A stretch of 64,000 nt of DNA from Mesostigma viride. Taxonomy: Eukaryota > Streptophyta > Mesostigmatophyceae > Mesostigmatales > Mesostigmataceae. The stretch is taken from NCBI GenBank assembly GCA_009746045.1, contig RPFO01000584.1:1566343-1630342 (forward strand). The letters run 5' to 3'. The notes beneath the pieces are model-generated. The model did no database searches and was not told the origin of the DNA. It saw only the letters and a list, made by a program, of their open reading frames with translations. This document shows, piece after piece, positions 12,601 through 21,664 of this stretch. Numbering within the stretch: position 1 is the stretch's first letter; every line of letters starts with the position of its first letter. Made by a program: the position numbers and the translations under genes.

Positions 12601-14551
12601 GAAGCACGCCTGCGTGCTGGCGTGAATGTGCCCTGCACCTTTGCAGTGACTGGAATGGGCAAGGGCATCCACGCAGTCTGGCTGCAGTGATTTGCCCCGG
12701 GAAACGATGATCGTCGGCTTCTTGACCGGCTTCTGTCACCACCGCAGTGGATGGCGCAATGGATGGCATGAACCAGCACACAGCTTGCTAGCCCACTCGG
12801 AGAATCCTATTTACCATGCCAGCCATCTCTCAGCCTCGCATCCTTGCATTCCCCCTGTTCAAGCTCTCATTGACGTTGCCCATGTCATCATAGGTACCAT
12901 TCCTTGCATGGTGGGGATGTTTCCCTCTCCCACTCTGCCATGCAACCACTCCGTTCTCCCCTCTGGCGCACAACTACCCACCGTTTCCTGCCACGAACAA
13001 ACCATCTCGCTCCTTATTCTGGCAACCCATTCCGCTCCGTATTCTGGCAGCGCTGGCCCACGTGGAGGAGGCCCGCCAGGGTGCACCCTCCAGGGCATCC
13101 TCGTCCAGCGTGGGCAGCGTGACGGGAGGCAGCAGCCGGCTCAGCCACCGCCTGGGCCTGGTGACGCGGGAGATGGCGGGCGACGTTCCGCGGCTCATGG
13201 TAGTGGGCAACGGCCAGCCAGGGCCCTGCCTGGACCTGGGGCGCGTCAGCGCTGAGCTGGCGCTTGCGGCCGAGAACGCCGACCTGGTGAGTGGATGTTT
13301 TCTTTGTTTCGACCTCTGCGTTGAAGGGCAGAGACCGCCAACCTGGGTGGTGGTTTTCTTGCATTCACACCTTTCTGGGTAAAGAATGGTTGGTTTTAAT
13401 AAAGAATGCCGGTCTGGTGGGTGGGTGTTTTGTTTGTGGCCTTTTCTTGGTGTCGCCTGTTTACCTGGCGGTTGGCTGACTCGTTCATGTGGGTAGAGAA
13501 GGCGTGCCGACCTGGTGGGGATGGTAGCGTGGTGGGCGTAGAGGGCCCGACCTGGTGCGAGGTGTCGCTTGGTCTTTAATTGTTGGTCTTTATTTATTTG
13601 TTGGTCTTTATCTATTCGTGTAGATCTGACATTAGTTAACCGCCGCTAGTATAGCGGGATGGTGACCCGTCGATGGCGGTTATTCCCATGGGGCTATGGT
13701 GGGGACTTGCGCCTACATATGGTGCATAAAGTGTATTGCCTCCTATATAATGATGATGTGCTACCCTGCCTGGCTGTCGCTGTTCTCATCTACCCTCATC
13801 CTCCTGCCCGCGCGCGTGCACGTTGATGCAGGTGGTGCTGGAAGGCATGGGCCGGTCACTGCACACCAATTACCACGCGAAATTCCTGTGCGACTCGCTG
13901 AAGGTGGGCAACTGCCACAACCCTGGCAGGGTTGTGCTCGCATGTCATGCGTCTTGTGGCTGGGTAAATGCGTCCCAACGTGGTGCGTGGAGTCATGGAT
14001 CGATAAACGTGGGATGTGTGGTGAAAGGAATACCTGTTTGTCTCACTTGCATGCTTCAAGCTTGGCAGGCATCCGCATGATGCTATCGGCTGTACGCCCG
14101 CGCTGCCCAGTCTGGTTTGCCCATGGTGACCACTATGTTTCCCCTGTGCTGCCCTCTTTGTTTTGCTTCAGCGGCCCACCTTGTCCCAACCGCGTTGCCC
14201 AGCTTTCTTTGCGCTCATTTTGTTGCACACGAACTGCTAGCCATGATCAAGGCCCGCAGGGTGATGTTACCTTGTTCCATCCATACTGCCCTTATGTGTT
14301 TCGCACCCACTTTCTGCCGCTCCCACATTATGCTGCTTGCTGGCGTGCTGCTGGCTATGATCAAAAACCGCAAGCTGATCGTGACTGTTGTTCCACCAAT
14401 CCTGCCTGCTCTTGTTCCCCACCTCCCAATGGTGGCGCGCCTGCCCTGTGGCTGCTTGCAGCTGGCGATGATCAAAAACCGCAAGCTGGCCGAGCGCTTC
14501 AACGGGGCGCTCTACGACTGCGTGTGCCGGTTTGAGCGCGGCTCGCTCTGA
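692..14551 (+). CDS. PANK2: Pantothenate kinase / DUF89 4'-phosphopantetheine phosphatase fusion, 5' partial
   Basis: Seventeen exons can be placed: 692-786, 1290-1477, 2335-2461, 3155-3308, 5070-5166, 5515-5597, 6290-6406, 7135-7198, 8211-8268, 8918-9006, 9857-9911, 10382-10491, 11460-11543, 12135-12378, 13051-13286, 13832-13903, 14462-14551 (TGA). All junctions are GT-AG and all phases agree, giving 653 codons. Exon 1 holds the end of the kinase domain (FLRHEGYLGALGAF), so the ATP-binding and catalytic part lies upstream of the window. The rest is a DUF89 (ARMT1-like) domain as in plant PANK2: GGTEDA, LIEGVLAGNIFDWG, VDDFDAF, LFVDNAGAD (Asp 10420-10422, Asn 10423-10425), PAINDIT (Asp 11496-11498), EGMGRSLHTN and a C-terminal YDCVCRFE. 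In this family that Asp, Asn and later Asp bind the metal and hydrolyse damaged 4'-phosphopantetheine species, while the kinase starts CoA synthesis. Exon 14 adds an insert rich in Gly, Ser and His that is absent from plant homologues I recall. Family call is strong; a few splice sites (GTGGGG after exon 13) are weaker. Confidence 0.92.
766..1040 (+). repeat. Donor-site copies and a short tandem repeat after exon 1
   Basis: The exon 1 end TTATGTGACAG followed by GTACAA is echoed at 817-829 (GTGACAGGTATGG) and 833-852 (TTGTGTGACAGGCAAGG). Further on, about 920-1040, a unit close to GGTGGTGCCCATG with TTCTGTCCGTGCATG occurs three times. Both lie inside intron 1. Confidence 0.6.
2873..3098 (+). 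repeat. 9-bp minisatellite (ATTGTGCCC) in PANK intron 3
   Basis: About 25 tandem copies of ATTGTGCCC with variants TGTTGTGCCT, ending some 55 bases before the acceptor of exon 4 (3155). It is T/C/G rich with no A-rich strand bias, and reads as repetitive peptide in all frames, so the long open frames here are artefacts. Confidence 0.9.
3422..4415 (+). repeat. 15-bp minisatellite, about 66 units, in PANK intron 4
   Basis: Tandem copies of a unit close to TTGTGTTGCTGGGGT, with variants at a few positions (GTT/GCT, TTG/TCG). It begins about 110 bases after the exon 4 donor (3309). The sense strand carries a GGGG block every 15 bases. Six-frame translations give long open frames of repeated pentapeptides that are not genes. 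Confidence 0.95.
4416..5069 (+). other. Rest of PANK intron 4, no feature seen
   Basis: Ordinary intron sequence between the 15-bp minisatellite and exon 5. The last 90 bases are C-rich (repeated CACCCCCC-type blocks) and serve as the pyrimidine tract for the acceptor at 5069. Confidence 0.5.
5140..5217 (+). repeat. Duplicated exon 5 edge (50-bp offset)
   Basis: The last 27 bases of exon 5 plus the first donor base (5140-5167, core CAGCTGCCCAACCTGGTGG) recur at 5190-5217 as CAGCTGCCCAACCGGGTGG, matching at 23 of 28 positions. The copy has lost a usable GT donor. Confidence 0.7.
5933..5958 (+). repeat. Poly-C tract in PANK intron 6
   Basis: An uninterrupted run of about 23 C residues. The run length is likely to be unreliable in assembly. 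Confidence 0.8.
6025..6260 (+). repeat. About 21-bp pyrimidine-rich minisatellite before exon 7
   Basis: Roughly ten degenerate copies of a unit close to CTGCCTTGTGCCTCTTATTC, running almost to the exon 7 acceptor (6289). The array supplies the pyrimidine tract of this intron end. Confidence 0.85.
6375..6520 (+). repeat. Duplicated exon 7 edge with a second intact donor
   Basis: The end of exon 7 and its donor (GAGAAGGAGAA then GTGAGTG at 6407) recur at 6476-6512 (GAGAAGGAGAA then GTGAGTG at 6506). The two donors are 99 bases apart, a multiple of three. Sequence after both donors is also similar (GCTGTCTGGATGG against GCTGCTGTATGGATG). Confidence 0.8.
7183..7632 (+). repeat. Nine perfect 50-bp repeats carrying the exon 8 donor
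   Basis: Unit starts are at 7183, 7233, 7283, 7333, 7383, 7433, 7483, 7533 and 7583. Every unit contains GACGCGATGGAGCCG followed by GTAGGT, that is the last 15 bases of exon 8 (end 7198) and its donor, then a C7 block. Internal units are identical; the first and last differ by one or two bases near their ends. Fifty is not a multiple of three, so use of a later donor would shift the frame. Confidence 0.95.
7740..7820 (+). repeat. Short tandem repeat in PANK intron 8
   Basis: Three copies of a unit close to GATGCGGGTGATGTAGATGTGG, about 27-30 bases apart. Nothing else is seen between this and the exon 9 acceptor apart from two copies of a unit containing GTGCCCACACCCACCC at 8131-8200. Confidence 0.7.
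8564..8698 (+). repeat. Two 68-bp tandem copies in PANK intron 9
   Basis: Copies start at 8564 and 8632, each beginning GGTACTAATAAT and containing GTTAACGAGCACGTGAGTG. The CACGTGAGTGCGTCACG core resembles the palindromic CACGTGACGCAGTCACGTG found at several retroelement ends elsewhere in the window. Confidence 0.85.
9346..9432 (+). repeat. About 21-bp minisatellite (five copies) in PANK intron 10
   Basis: Five copies of a unit close to TGTGTATCAAAAGTATATTCCC. I considered a CRISPR-like layout and rejected it because there are no spacers. Confidence 0.9.
9572..9713 (+). repeat. 71-bp tandem duplication in PANK intron 10
   Basis: Copies at 9572-9642 and 9643-9713, differing at only a few bases. 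Each contains GCTCTTGGTCAAGGAAGTGT. Confidence 0.9.
10492..11136 (+). repeat. Degenerate array of exon 12 donor-like copies
   Basis: Exon 12 ends GGGGATCGAG, then GTGAGG (10492). Across the next 640 bases this edge recurs about ten times in decayed form, with a GAG or GGG followed by GTGAGG or GTGAAG, for example at 10566, 10600, 10781, 10849, 10984, 11068 and 11131. Surrounding words (TAGATGCGG, TTTATGGATGTRTGCAGAGG) repeat with them. Confidence 0.75.
12366..12490 (+). repeat. Duplicated exon 14 edge
   Basis: The exon 14 donor context (CCTGGCTG then GTAGGTCACTT, donor at 12379) recurs 77 bases downstream (CCTGGCAG then GTAGGTCACTTG, donor at 12456). The phrase CCGTGCTAGTGGGGTCTG occurs twice between them. 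Confidence 0.8.
13278..13575 (+). repeat. Degenerate copies of the exon 15 edge in intron 15
   Basis: Exon 15 ends AACGCCGACCTG, then GTGAGTGG. Similar edges follow near 13334 (ACCGCCAACCTGGGTGG), 13406 (AATGCCGGTCTGGTGGGTGG), 13505 (GTGCCGACCTGGTGGGG) and 13547 (GGCCCGACCTGGTGCGAGG). Confidence 0.7.
14160..14490 (+). repeat. Three copies of the exon 17 5' edge, in frame
   Basis: ATGATCAA, the start of the conserved LAMIKN peptide of exon 17 (14468), also occurs at 14243 and 14357 with matching flanks (CTGCTAGCC and CTGCTGGCT before, CGCAGG or CGCAAGCTG after). Spacings are 114 and 111 bases, both multiples of three, and the frame stays open from 14117 to the stop. Only the last copy keeps a clear GCAG acceptor. 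Confidence 0.8.
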
Positions 14552-14597
14552 GGGGTCATCGTAAGGGGGCAGGGGAAGGGGCGAGTTGAAGGGGGCG

Positions 14598-14700
14598 ACA
14601 AAAGAGGGCAATCAAAGAGGGCAATCAAAGAGGGCAATCAAAGAGGGCAATGAAAGAAGGCAATGAAAGAGGGCAGTGGAATAAGGCAATTAAAGTGGGC
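14598..14700 (+). repeat. 13-bp minisatellite in the PANK 3' UTR or just after
   Basis: Copies of a unit close to AAAGAGGGCAATC begin about 45 bases after the stop codon and decay into AAGGCAATGG-type variants. Confidence 0.85.
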
Positions 14701-15443
14701 AATGGAGCGGGGCAATACAAGGGGGCAGCGGAATGGATTAATGGAATGGTTACGGCAGATAGCACTTCAGTCAATGGGCTTCCCCGAACGCTTCCAGGGC
14801 CCTGTCACATATGAGCATCCCTTGAGGCACGGCGTTGCTGCCAGCTGGCAGCTGCACTGGTCATGCCGCACATCATCATGTGTCGTGATGCATCATTGTG
14901 CGTCATGGCACATGTCATGACCATGTACGAACAGGACCTTGGCACATAACCTGGCCCCAACGTCTCCTTACGAGCTACGCATGGGAGGATCTCCCCTTGT
15001 ATCAGTACATGTTAGGGCATGTAGAGCACCCACCAGGAAGACTATCATAGGCTGTGCATTGACGCTGCTGGACGCCTGTTGTTTTTTTACTTGGGTATAG
15101 GCTGCATGCTTACTTGGGATCCAGCTACGCAGGGATCCATTTTTGTTGCAAAATGCCTCAGGACGTGTCACTTATTGCCATGGGCATGCGTGCGGGCAAC
15201 GGCCATTCACTGAAAATATATTGCGGCCTGCATCTGAATCGGCCTGCGACTTGCTGGTGCGTTCAGCGAGTGCATAAGCACAATAGGTACCCATTGGTTG
15301 TTGTGACATGCACATGCATAGCCAACAGGGGATGATGGGTAGCGTTCTGCATGCCTTAGATCTGTAATTCTACATTCATAAGCTGATTTCGACCGTATAT
15401 CTTATTCCATAGCCGGCAGTTCCCAGCAGTCGTGGCAGCTGCT

Positions 15444-15448
15444 TGTAA
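15444..15448 (+). terminator. Possible TGTAA polyadenylation signal for the PANK gene
   Basis: TGTAA within CTTGTAAATACAATTG, about 890 bases after the stop. TGTAA is the usual poly(A) signal of chlorophycean algae. A second TGTAA sits at 15363. Which, if either, is used cannot be told from sequence. Confidence 0.25.
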
Positions 15449-15659
15449 ATACAATTGTGTTGTGCGTGCCTGCTTCATCTGGAAGCAAGATGGGTCTGGC
15501 AGGCAAGATTAGAAGTTATTTAAATTAATAGCTATGTTCACAAGCCATTTATCTATAAATGAATTCCAGGAATGCTACGCACCCAGGTCACAAAGTTTAT
15601 ATGCCAGAATCTCCGAATTACTGGAACCACTCTCCGTAAAAGAGTTTCTGTCGCAGCCT

Positions 15660-15900
15660 GGTCGCAGTTGGTTTATAGTTTGAGATGCATACGGATCAGG
15701 AGACCTCTACTACTATAGCTGTGGAATCTATGCCAAAGGTCCTAGTTTGAACCCTGTCGGAGCTATGCTGAGTATATGTGCTTGTTTCGCATACTGGCAC
15801 TAGGCAGAATTTGGTTTACTATGTGTCATCTGCTGCCAGCTGTCTCGACAAAATTCCAGGATCGAATCCTTGCTACATGGGGCACGGTCGTGTGCCAGGA
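15660..15900 (+). other. Possible tRNA-like (SINE) fragments
   Basis: Two spots look like polymerase III B boxes: AGTTTGAACCC near 15746 (with an A-box-like TATAGCTGTGG about 30 bases before) and GGATCGAATCC near 15862. Neither closes into a tRNA cloverleaf. They may be remnants of tRNA-derived short elements. Confidence 0.25.
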
Positions 15901-16079
15901 CTGGTCAACAAAGGAACGTTATAATATAGTACACATGTCTGTATAACACCGCGGGCTATTTTTTTTTTTTAACGTGCATAACAAGAAGTCTTGAGGGAGG
16001 GCGCCCGACCCTTTCTAATGCTGCAGTAAGTGAGTCCCTGTACGTAAACTAAACAAAAACAAGTTCATGACATATTTGT

Positions 16080-16165
16080 CCATTCCATCCCATGTTCCCC
16101 TCCCACTGAGGACTTATGCTCACGTGACGCAGTCACGCACGTGTCTATTAATTAATTAATTAATT
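16080..16165 (+). mobile_element. Retroelement 3' end with palindromic core and TTAA tail
   Basis: A stretch ending CACGTGACGCAGTCACG then (ATTA)n. The same sequence in the opposite orientation lies at 22400-22475. The CACGTGAC/GTCACGTG arms can form a hairpin, and the simple tail follows directly. Confidence 0.5.
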
Positions 16166-16384
16166 GTCCGGTACGTCCAATTAACTGTTACCGGAGCAAA
16201 GTTACGCCAACTCAGTTGTCATGCAATGAGACAAACGGTCAGCACAGCAAGTGTCAAGGCCGATCAGACCAATGCGGAAGCTCAAGCCTGAGTCCAGCTA
16301 ATGTGCCCATGTATGTTATGAGGCCGACCGCGAAAACTATATACTAGCTACTTACAGTATCAATATGATTGACGACTGCTTATT

Positions 16385-17735
16385 AATTAAATTAATTAAA
16401 CTCGTGCTCCCGTTGGGGAGTCACGGAGCACCGAAGTGCTTTTAATCCCTGTGTGTGCACTACAGGAGAAAGGGCAGAGACCCCCAGTCTCCTTCATGCC
16501 AAAGGCATGCCACAGCTGCAATCGGGCGCGGCTAGCTAAAAGGACAGGCTAACGATCCGGCAAACTGTGGGTGCAATAAGACCCATGTGAGCATGTCATA
16601 GCAAGGAGCGTGGGCAAGTAATCTGAACATAGCCAGGGCGTAGCATGGCTGTACTAGAACTAGGCTAAGGCTATGGCTGGTTGTGTACCGTGCGTTGGCG
16701 GCACGTGACTAGGTTTGTTGGCACAGCTAGGCAAACATTCTAGGCATGGCTGCCTTAGCGACAGTGACTCCAATGGTTACAAGCTAGGGCTATTGCTATT
16801 CTAGCCCGCTGGGGGCGTCCACATCTTGTGGTTGATCATCAGGTCCCCGCCCCTCCAGTACACCTTGGGCTTCTGGGGGTCCTGCTTATGGCGGAGGTAT
16901 TCCGGCCACAGGTCGCGTCGCTGCTGTTGCTGAGCGGGGGTTAGGTCGTCATCCAGCGTCCAGGTGAGGTCGTGCAACCGCTTGCGACGAGAGAGGAACC
17001 GCTGCTTATCCTCAGGGGAGATGAAGGTGAGCAGGACTGGTGGGGTGGCCGCCTTGTCCCGTGAGTGGGGAAGGCGGTGGCACCCACGCAGTTCTACCTC
17101 ACCTACCAGGCCCATGAGGGTAAGAAGCTGTTTCTTGATCTCGTCAGCAAGGGAGGTTGACGTCTCACCTGGCTTCTGGGGGAAGCGACGTAGCACCACT
17201 CGGCACTCGCGGCGAGCGCGATCGGTGACCTCCCGTTGCTGGGCCTGGCGGTGGTCCTCCAGCTCCTGGAGCTTCGTGGCGATGGCGTCGGTGGTGGAGG
17301 CGGTCGCTGTCCGCAGCAGGTCCGCGTAGGAGAGCGGGAGGTCACCAGCATCCTGCCGGGGTGGCTGGGAGGCAATGGTGGCCGTCTGCTCCGCTAGCTT
17401 TGGGACCTGTGTGGCCAGGGCCTCGGTGTGGGCGGTGATGGCCTCAAGCTTCTTCATGAGCACGCCGCACTTGCCTTCCACCTGGTTAAGGCGAGAGACA
17501 AGTGCAGCATGCGTTTCCGAAGCCTGCGCCGCGGTGTGTAGCGCCGTGAACTGTGGTTGTAGCTTGTGGACGACCTTGGTTTCCACGTTGGAGACCCGGG
17601 CCTCGACCGTGTTGAGCGTGGTGTTCAGCGAGGTCATCTTCTCGGCCAGCGGCCAGGTCACGTGCTCCTCCAGCACTGCGCGGATGTCATCCTTGCAGAG
17701 GGAGGAAGCCGATGGGGCTGCCGGCTTATAGTGTA
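16385..17735 (-). mobile_element. 5'-truncated non-LTR element with ORF1 and 3' UTR only
   Basis: On the minus strand the element reads ORF1 (to the stop at 16801), then about 390 bases of 3' UTR with a CTCCCCAACGGGAG hairpin (16407-16420), then a TTAATTAA tail. No reverse transcriptase follows ORF1. The 3' part is nearly identical to 21680-22375, and its terminal region matches 23721-23833 (+) and 26425-26770 (-). Confidence 0.8.
16801..17676 (-). pseudogene. Non-LTR retrotransposon ORF1p (RNA-binding), 5' truncated
   Basis: An open frame of about 290 codons, without a convincing ATG at its 5' end. Order of parts: a coiled coil (heptad-like stretch around SLNTTLNTVEARVSNVE), a linker with DLPLSYADLLRTATA, then an RRM-like segment (ECRVVLRRFPQKPGETS, then GLVGEVELRGCHRLP), and a C-terminal part (FLSRRKRLHDLTWTLDDDLT) ending WTPPAG. 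This is the layout of L1-type ORF1 proteins, which bind the element RNA as trimers. It shares these peptides with copies at 19340-21167 (+) and 22093-22380 (-). It looks intact across the RNA-binding part but lacks the N-terminus. Confidence 0.75.
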
Positions 17736-17744
17736 GTATCGATT

Positions 17745-18180
17745 AACACGCGTTGCGTAGGCACAGGCGCCTGGGCCTAGCCGGGCACCTGGCCCGCACA
17801 GATCGATCAGGTAGATACATCAGATAGACTAGCTGGCACCAAGCCCGCCCAGCCTGGGCGATATGTCCTCACCTTCCGTGCCCCAGGCCGCGCGCGGCAG
17901 GGCCGCCACCCGTGGACTTTTCGTGATAGACTCGGCATGGACATATGCTACACTGGACGTGACGGGCTCACACCCGGGCAGCCTCCTGGTTTGTCTGTAC
18001 TATGGAGGCAGATGGTACGCAAGGTTAGATGGCAGGTAGTGATGAAGGAGACCACGTAGCCCCAAGTCTGTGGGGGCTCCGCGTGTGACTGTGTATGGCA
18101 TTCATAGCGATTCGGGCCGTGGTGCCTGGGCACAACCCTGTAACTCAGACCTAGCTAGATAGCTTACACCATCCATTCCA
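17745..18180 (+). pseudogene. Non-LTR ORF2 C-terminal end and 3' UTR, decayed
   Basis: The + strand reads RRLGLAGHLARTD followed by stops, then a 3' UTR that is the reverse complement of 22478-22880. This is the tail end of a reverse-transcriptase-encoding element. It abuts the ORF1 copy on the other strand, consistent with independent, nested insertions. Confidence 0.7.
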
Positions 18181-19150
18181 TGGACATGACTTCCAGAACA
18201 TGGACTTGACATGTCTAATAATTAATTAATGCTGGCCCACCTGGAAGTCCTTGAGTAATAAATATTGCGTTGTCTCAGTCATGTGCCACATTCTGGGAAA
18301 CCGGCTGCAGTGGCTGCCGGCTTAGCCGCCTGGGCTACGATGGCGTCCAGGTTCTTGCCCGTCACGTCCGTGAACGTGGACCCTTGGGGGGGAAGGCGGC
18401 CATCGCCTCAGGACTTCAATATTCCAGCAAGGTTGCTTGTGTCGCAGCAGATGCAGCAGCCATGGACTTCAGCTCACCTTGCACTGAGGTGAGTGACCGC
18501 TGCATAGCATGTACATGTAGCAGCACAGCGGGGTTGGCTGCGGTGTGGCAGGTCGGCAGGGGTGTCGGCCTCGGCCGGCCGCGGCGTCGGTTGCGGCAGC
18601 AATGGGCGCTGCAGCGGTCGGCAAAGTTCGGGGCGCCGGCAGCAGGTAAGGAGGAGTGTTGTCAGAGTAGTCTTCTGTCGTGACCTCGCCGGTTTCGGGG
18701 TGCCGAATCTGGTCGTAGCTGCCGCGTCGTAGCGGTGTTTGAGGACTTGCTTACTTAATTAGGGATATTCATCAATTAATTAATAAATTATAGAGCGGGC
18801 ACTGTTTAGGGATCGCCAATTTGAGACGTACAGATGACTGCCCCCAGTGAATCTTGCATGCATGACGCGTGAGCAGCTATGTCAGTGCGGCAGGCGTGAT
18901 GTGCCGCCGACAACGAGGCCACGGTATCCATGACATATTAAATTAAATTTTAACATAACTCCGTTGCCCAGGAGTACATGTAGCACATATCCCTGAGAAG
19001 GGGCATATGGCTCTTAATACACTCTTGGCTAGTAACTTAATTCCTGCATAGGGTAGGCTGTAAACATGGCATGGTGTAAACATCAGACATGGATACATAT
19101 GCAATACTCGAGTTAGTCTGAAGCCGTAGCTACATGCTCCTAACTAGTTA
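18181..19150. other. Retroelement-derived intergenic DNA
   Basis: AATTAATTAA blocks at 18215-18230, 18755-18790 and 18935-18955 mark element ends. 18955-19060 is a 3' UTR piece (minus orientation) with a decayed CTCC-GGAG hairpin at 18959-18974. At 18280-18500 there is a stretch with some coding-like character (+ and - frames) that I cannot assign. Confidence 0.4.
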
Positions 19151-19162
19151 ATGCACGAAAAT

Positions 19163-21470
19163 GGCTGACGGCGGTATGGCTGGCGGCGGAGCTCAGATCT
19201 TTTGCGTCCGTACGTGAGCCCCAAATTCGGTCAGATCACTTGCATTCGATGCGGATTTTAAAGATGCACCCGCCAGTATAATCGGTTACGGCTAAAACGC
19301 AGGATCAACAAAGTTACGCACGTGACAAGCAGCTATATGACGACTCCAAAAGCCAAGCGCGAGGTTTGGAAAAGGGGCTTTCCGGCTCCCAGCCCAACCC
19401 ACTCGCCATCATCCTTGCCCAGCCGTCTGGGCAGCCCAAACCATCGCCAGCAAACCCATCGCCCAGCCGGCCTCGCCCGAGCTCAAGAAACCCTGCCACC
19501 CGGACACAAATGGCGAAAGTATACCTACCAGATTACGACCGCTTTTCTTTCAGCAACTGGCTGCAACTGACCAGCGAAGAATGCACCGAAATAGTGCATT
19601 TCTTAGCATAGGAACGCAAGCTCCTTGGGCCCTTATTAGGGCCCATCCCCGCCGACAGCCTGGAGGCGTTCCTCGCCAGGCCAGATCTCAACCACCGCCT
19701 CGCTATCATGTGCAGCTTCTTCCAGCTACCTATGAACAAAATCGTCGCCAAGCTCCGCGCACCCCAGCCCAGCCTGCGCGGCCGACTAAGCCACATCGGC
19801 TCCCTCATCCCTCTGCAAGGACATCTGACATGATCCGAGCAGTGCTGGAGAAGCACGCTGACCTGGCCATTGGCCGAGAAGCTGACCTCGCTGAACACGA
19901 CGCTCAACACGGTGGAGGCCGGCGCCCGGGTCTCCAATGTGGAAACCAAGGTGGTCCACAATTAGCTCCAACCCCAGTTCACGCCGCTGCACACCGCGGC
20001 GCAGGCATCTGAGACGCACGCTGCACTTGTCTCTCGCCTAAACCAGGTGGGGGGCAAGTGCAGCGTGCTCATGAAGACGCTTGAAGCCATGATTCACCGC
20101 CCACACCGAGGCCCTGGCCTCACAGGTCCCAAAGATAGCGCGGAGCAGACGGCCTCCATGCATCGCGCGATATAAGTGTCATTGCGCATGCATATCATCT
20201 TGTGTTATTATCCTTTTCAGGTGTGCACTGATTGTGCATACAACTTTGTTATGGTGTGCTTTTAAGAGACTTAATAATCAAACAGGACAATGCTTGTACT
20301 TGTAAGCAGCAACGGTAATGCCAATGTCATGAGATGATGTGTCACATATATAGGCATGTGGTGCATTGCAAGAACACAAAGAAAACATGCCTGATTGGTC
20401 AGATTGTTGAGGAACCCCCTGAACCATTCAAAAAACAGCATTTTCAAGAGTCACCGTACGATTTGCGTTTAATACCCCGTACGAGCGTATTATACCCAAT
20501 ACCCATGGGCCCCGTACGATTGCGTATCAATTGCGTATGCCTGTACACTGATCCCAGCCACCCCGGCAGCCGGATGCTGGCGACCACCTGCCCCTCTCCT
20601 TTATAGATGCGGACCTGCTGCGGACAGTGACCGCGCGCGCCTCAACAATACCGACGCCATCGCTACGAAACTCCTGGAGCTTGAAGACCTTCGCCAGACA
20701 CAACAACGGGAGGCCACCGACCGCGCCCGCCGCGACTGCCGGGTGGTGCTGCGTCGCTTCCCCCAGAAGCCAGGTGAGACGTCTACCACGTGTACTTGCC
20801 GACGAGCTTAAGGATCAGCTCCTTACCCTCATGGGCCTGGTAGGTGAGGTAGAACTGCGTGGGTGCCACCGCCTTCCCCACTCACAGGACAAGGCGGCTC
20901 CCCCACCAGTCCTGCTCACCTTCCCCTCCCGTGAGGACAAGCAGAAGAAGAAGCGGTTCCTTTCTCGTCGCAAGAAGTTGCACGACCTCACCTGCATGGA
21001 CGCTGGACGACGACCTGACCCCCGCCCAGCAGCAGCAGCGACGCAACCTGTGGCTGGAGTACCTCCGCCACAAGCAGGACCCCCAGAGAAGCCAAAGGTG
21101 TACCGCTGGAGGGGCGGGGACCTGATTGATCAACCACAAGAGGTGGACGCCCCTTGCGGGCTAGAATAGCTTGTAAGCCCTACCTTGTATCCATTGGTAG
21201 TCACTGCAGCCATGGCAGCCATGCCTAGAATGGTTGCCTAGCTATGCCATACCTAGCCACGTGCACCGCCAACACACGGTACACCACCATGCAGCCATAG
21301 CCTTATAGCTTAGTCCTTGTACAGCCATGCTGGCGTCCTGGCTATGCGCTCAGATTACTTGCCCTCGCTCCTTTTATGATATATGCTCACATGGTTCTTA
21401 TTGCACCCACAGATCTTGCCGGATCGTTTTCCGGGTCCGATTGCCGCTGTGGCATTAATTAAAATCATTA
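19163..21470 (+). mobile_element. Non-LTR element (5' UTR, broken ORF1, 3' UTR)
   Basis: Starts with a GGCTGACGGCGG...GGCGGAGCTCA leader like the one at 41981-41998, followed by a disrupted ORF1 and a 3' UTR ending in two ATTAATTAAAATC units. A stretch of about 440 bases (20160-20600), not homologous to ORF1, interrupts the gene. Confidence 0.7.
19340..21167 (+). pseudogene. Non-LTR ORF1 pseudogene with frameshifts and a 440-bp insertion
   Basis: Pieces in different frames match the ORF1 at 16801-17676: SLNTTLNTVEA near 19885, LHTAAQASETHAALVSRLN near 19990, LLTLMGLVGEVELRGCHRLP near 20820-20880 and FLSRRKKLHDLT near 20960. It also preserves the N-terminal part absent from the other copy (YLPDYDRFSFSNWLQLTSEE, SLEAFLARPDLNHRLAIMCS). 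Stop codons, small indels and the unrelated block at 20160-20600 show it is dead. Confidence 0.75.
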
Positions 21471-21476
21471 ATTAAA

Positions 21477-21660
21477 ATCATAGCTCCGTGGGGAGCATAT
21501 ATGTAACACATAGCCCTGAGAAAGGGGCATCTATGCATGGGTTTGTAATACAATCAGGGCGACAACCTGCAGGTGTAGGATGTATACAACTATCACCTGC
21601 TCTGGGTGCACAGGGTGCACCTGCACCGCCATGATGGTTCATGCCTCCTAAACAAGCCAA
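21477..21660 (-). mobile_element. Solo 3' UTR of a non-LTR/SINE element
   Basis: Minus orientation. It carries the CTCCCCACGGAG hairpin (21484-21495) followed on the minus strand by a TTTTAATTAATG tail. It is homologous to the insertion at 34040-34433. It meets the 3' end of the previous element tail to tail. Confidence 0.7.
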
Positions 21661-21664
21661 CAAG

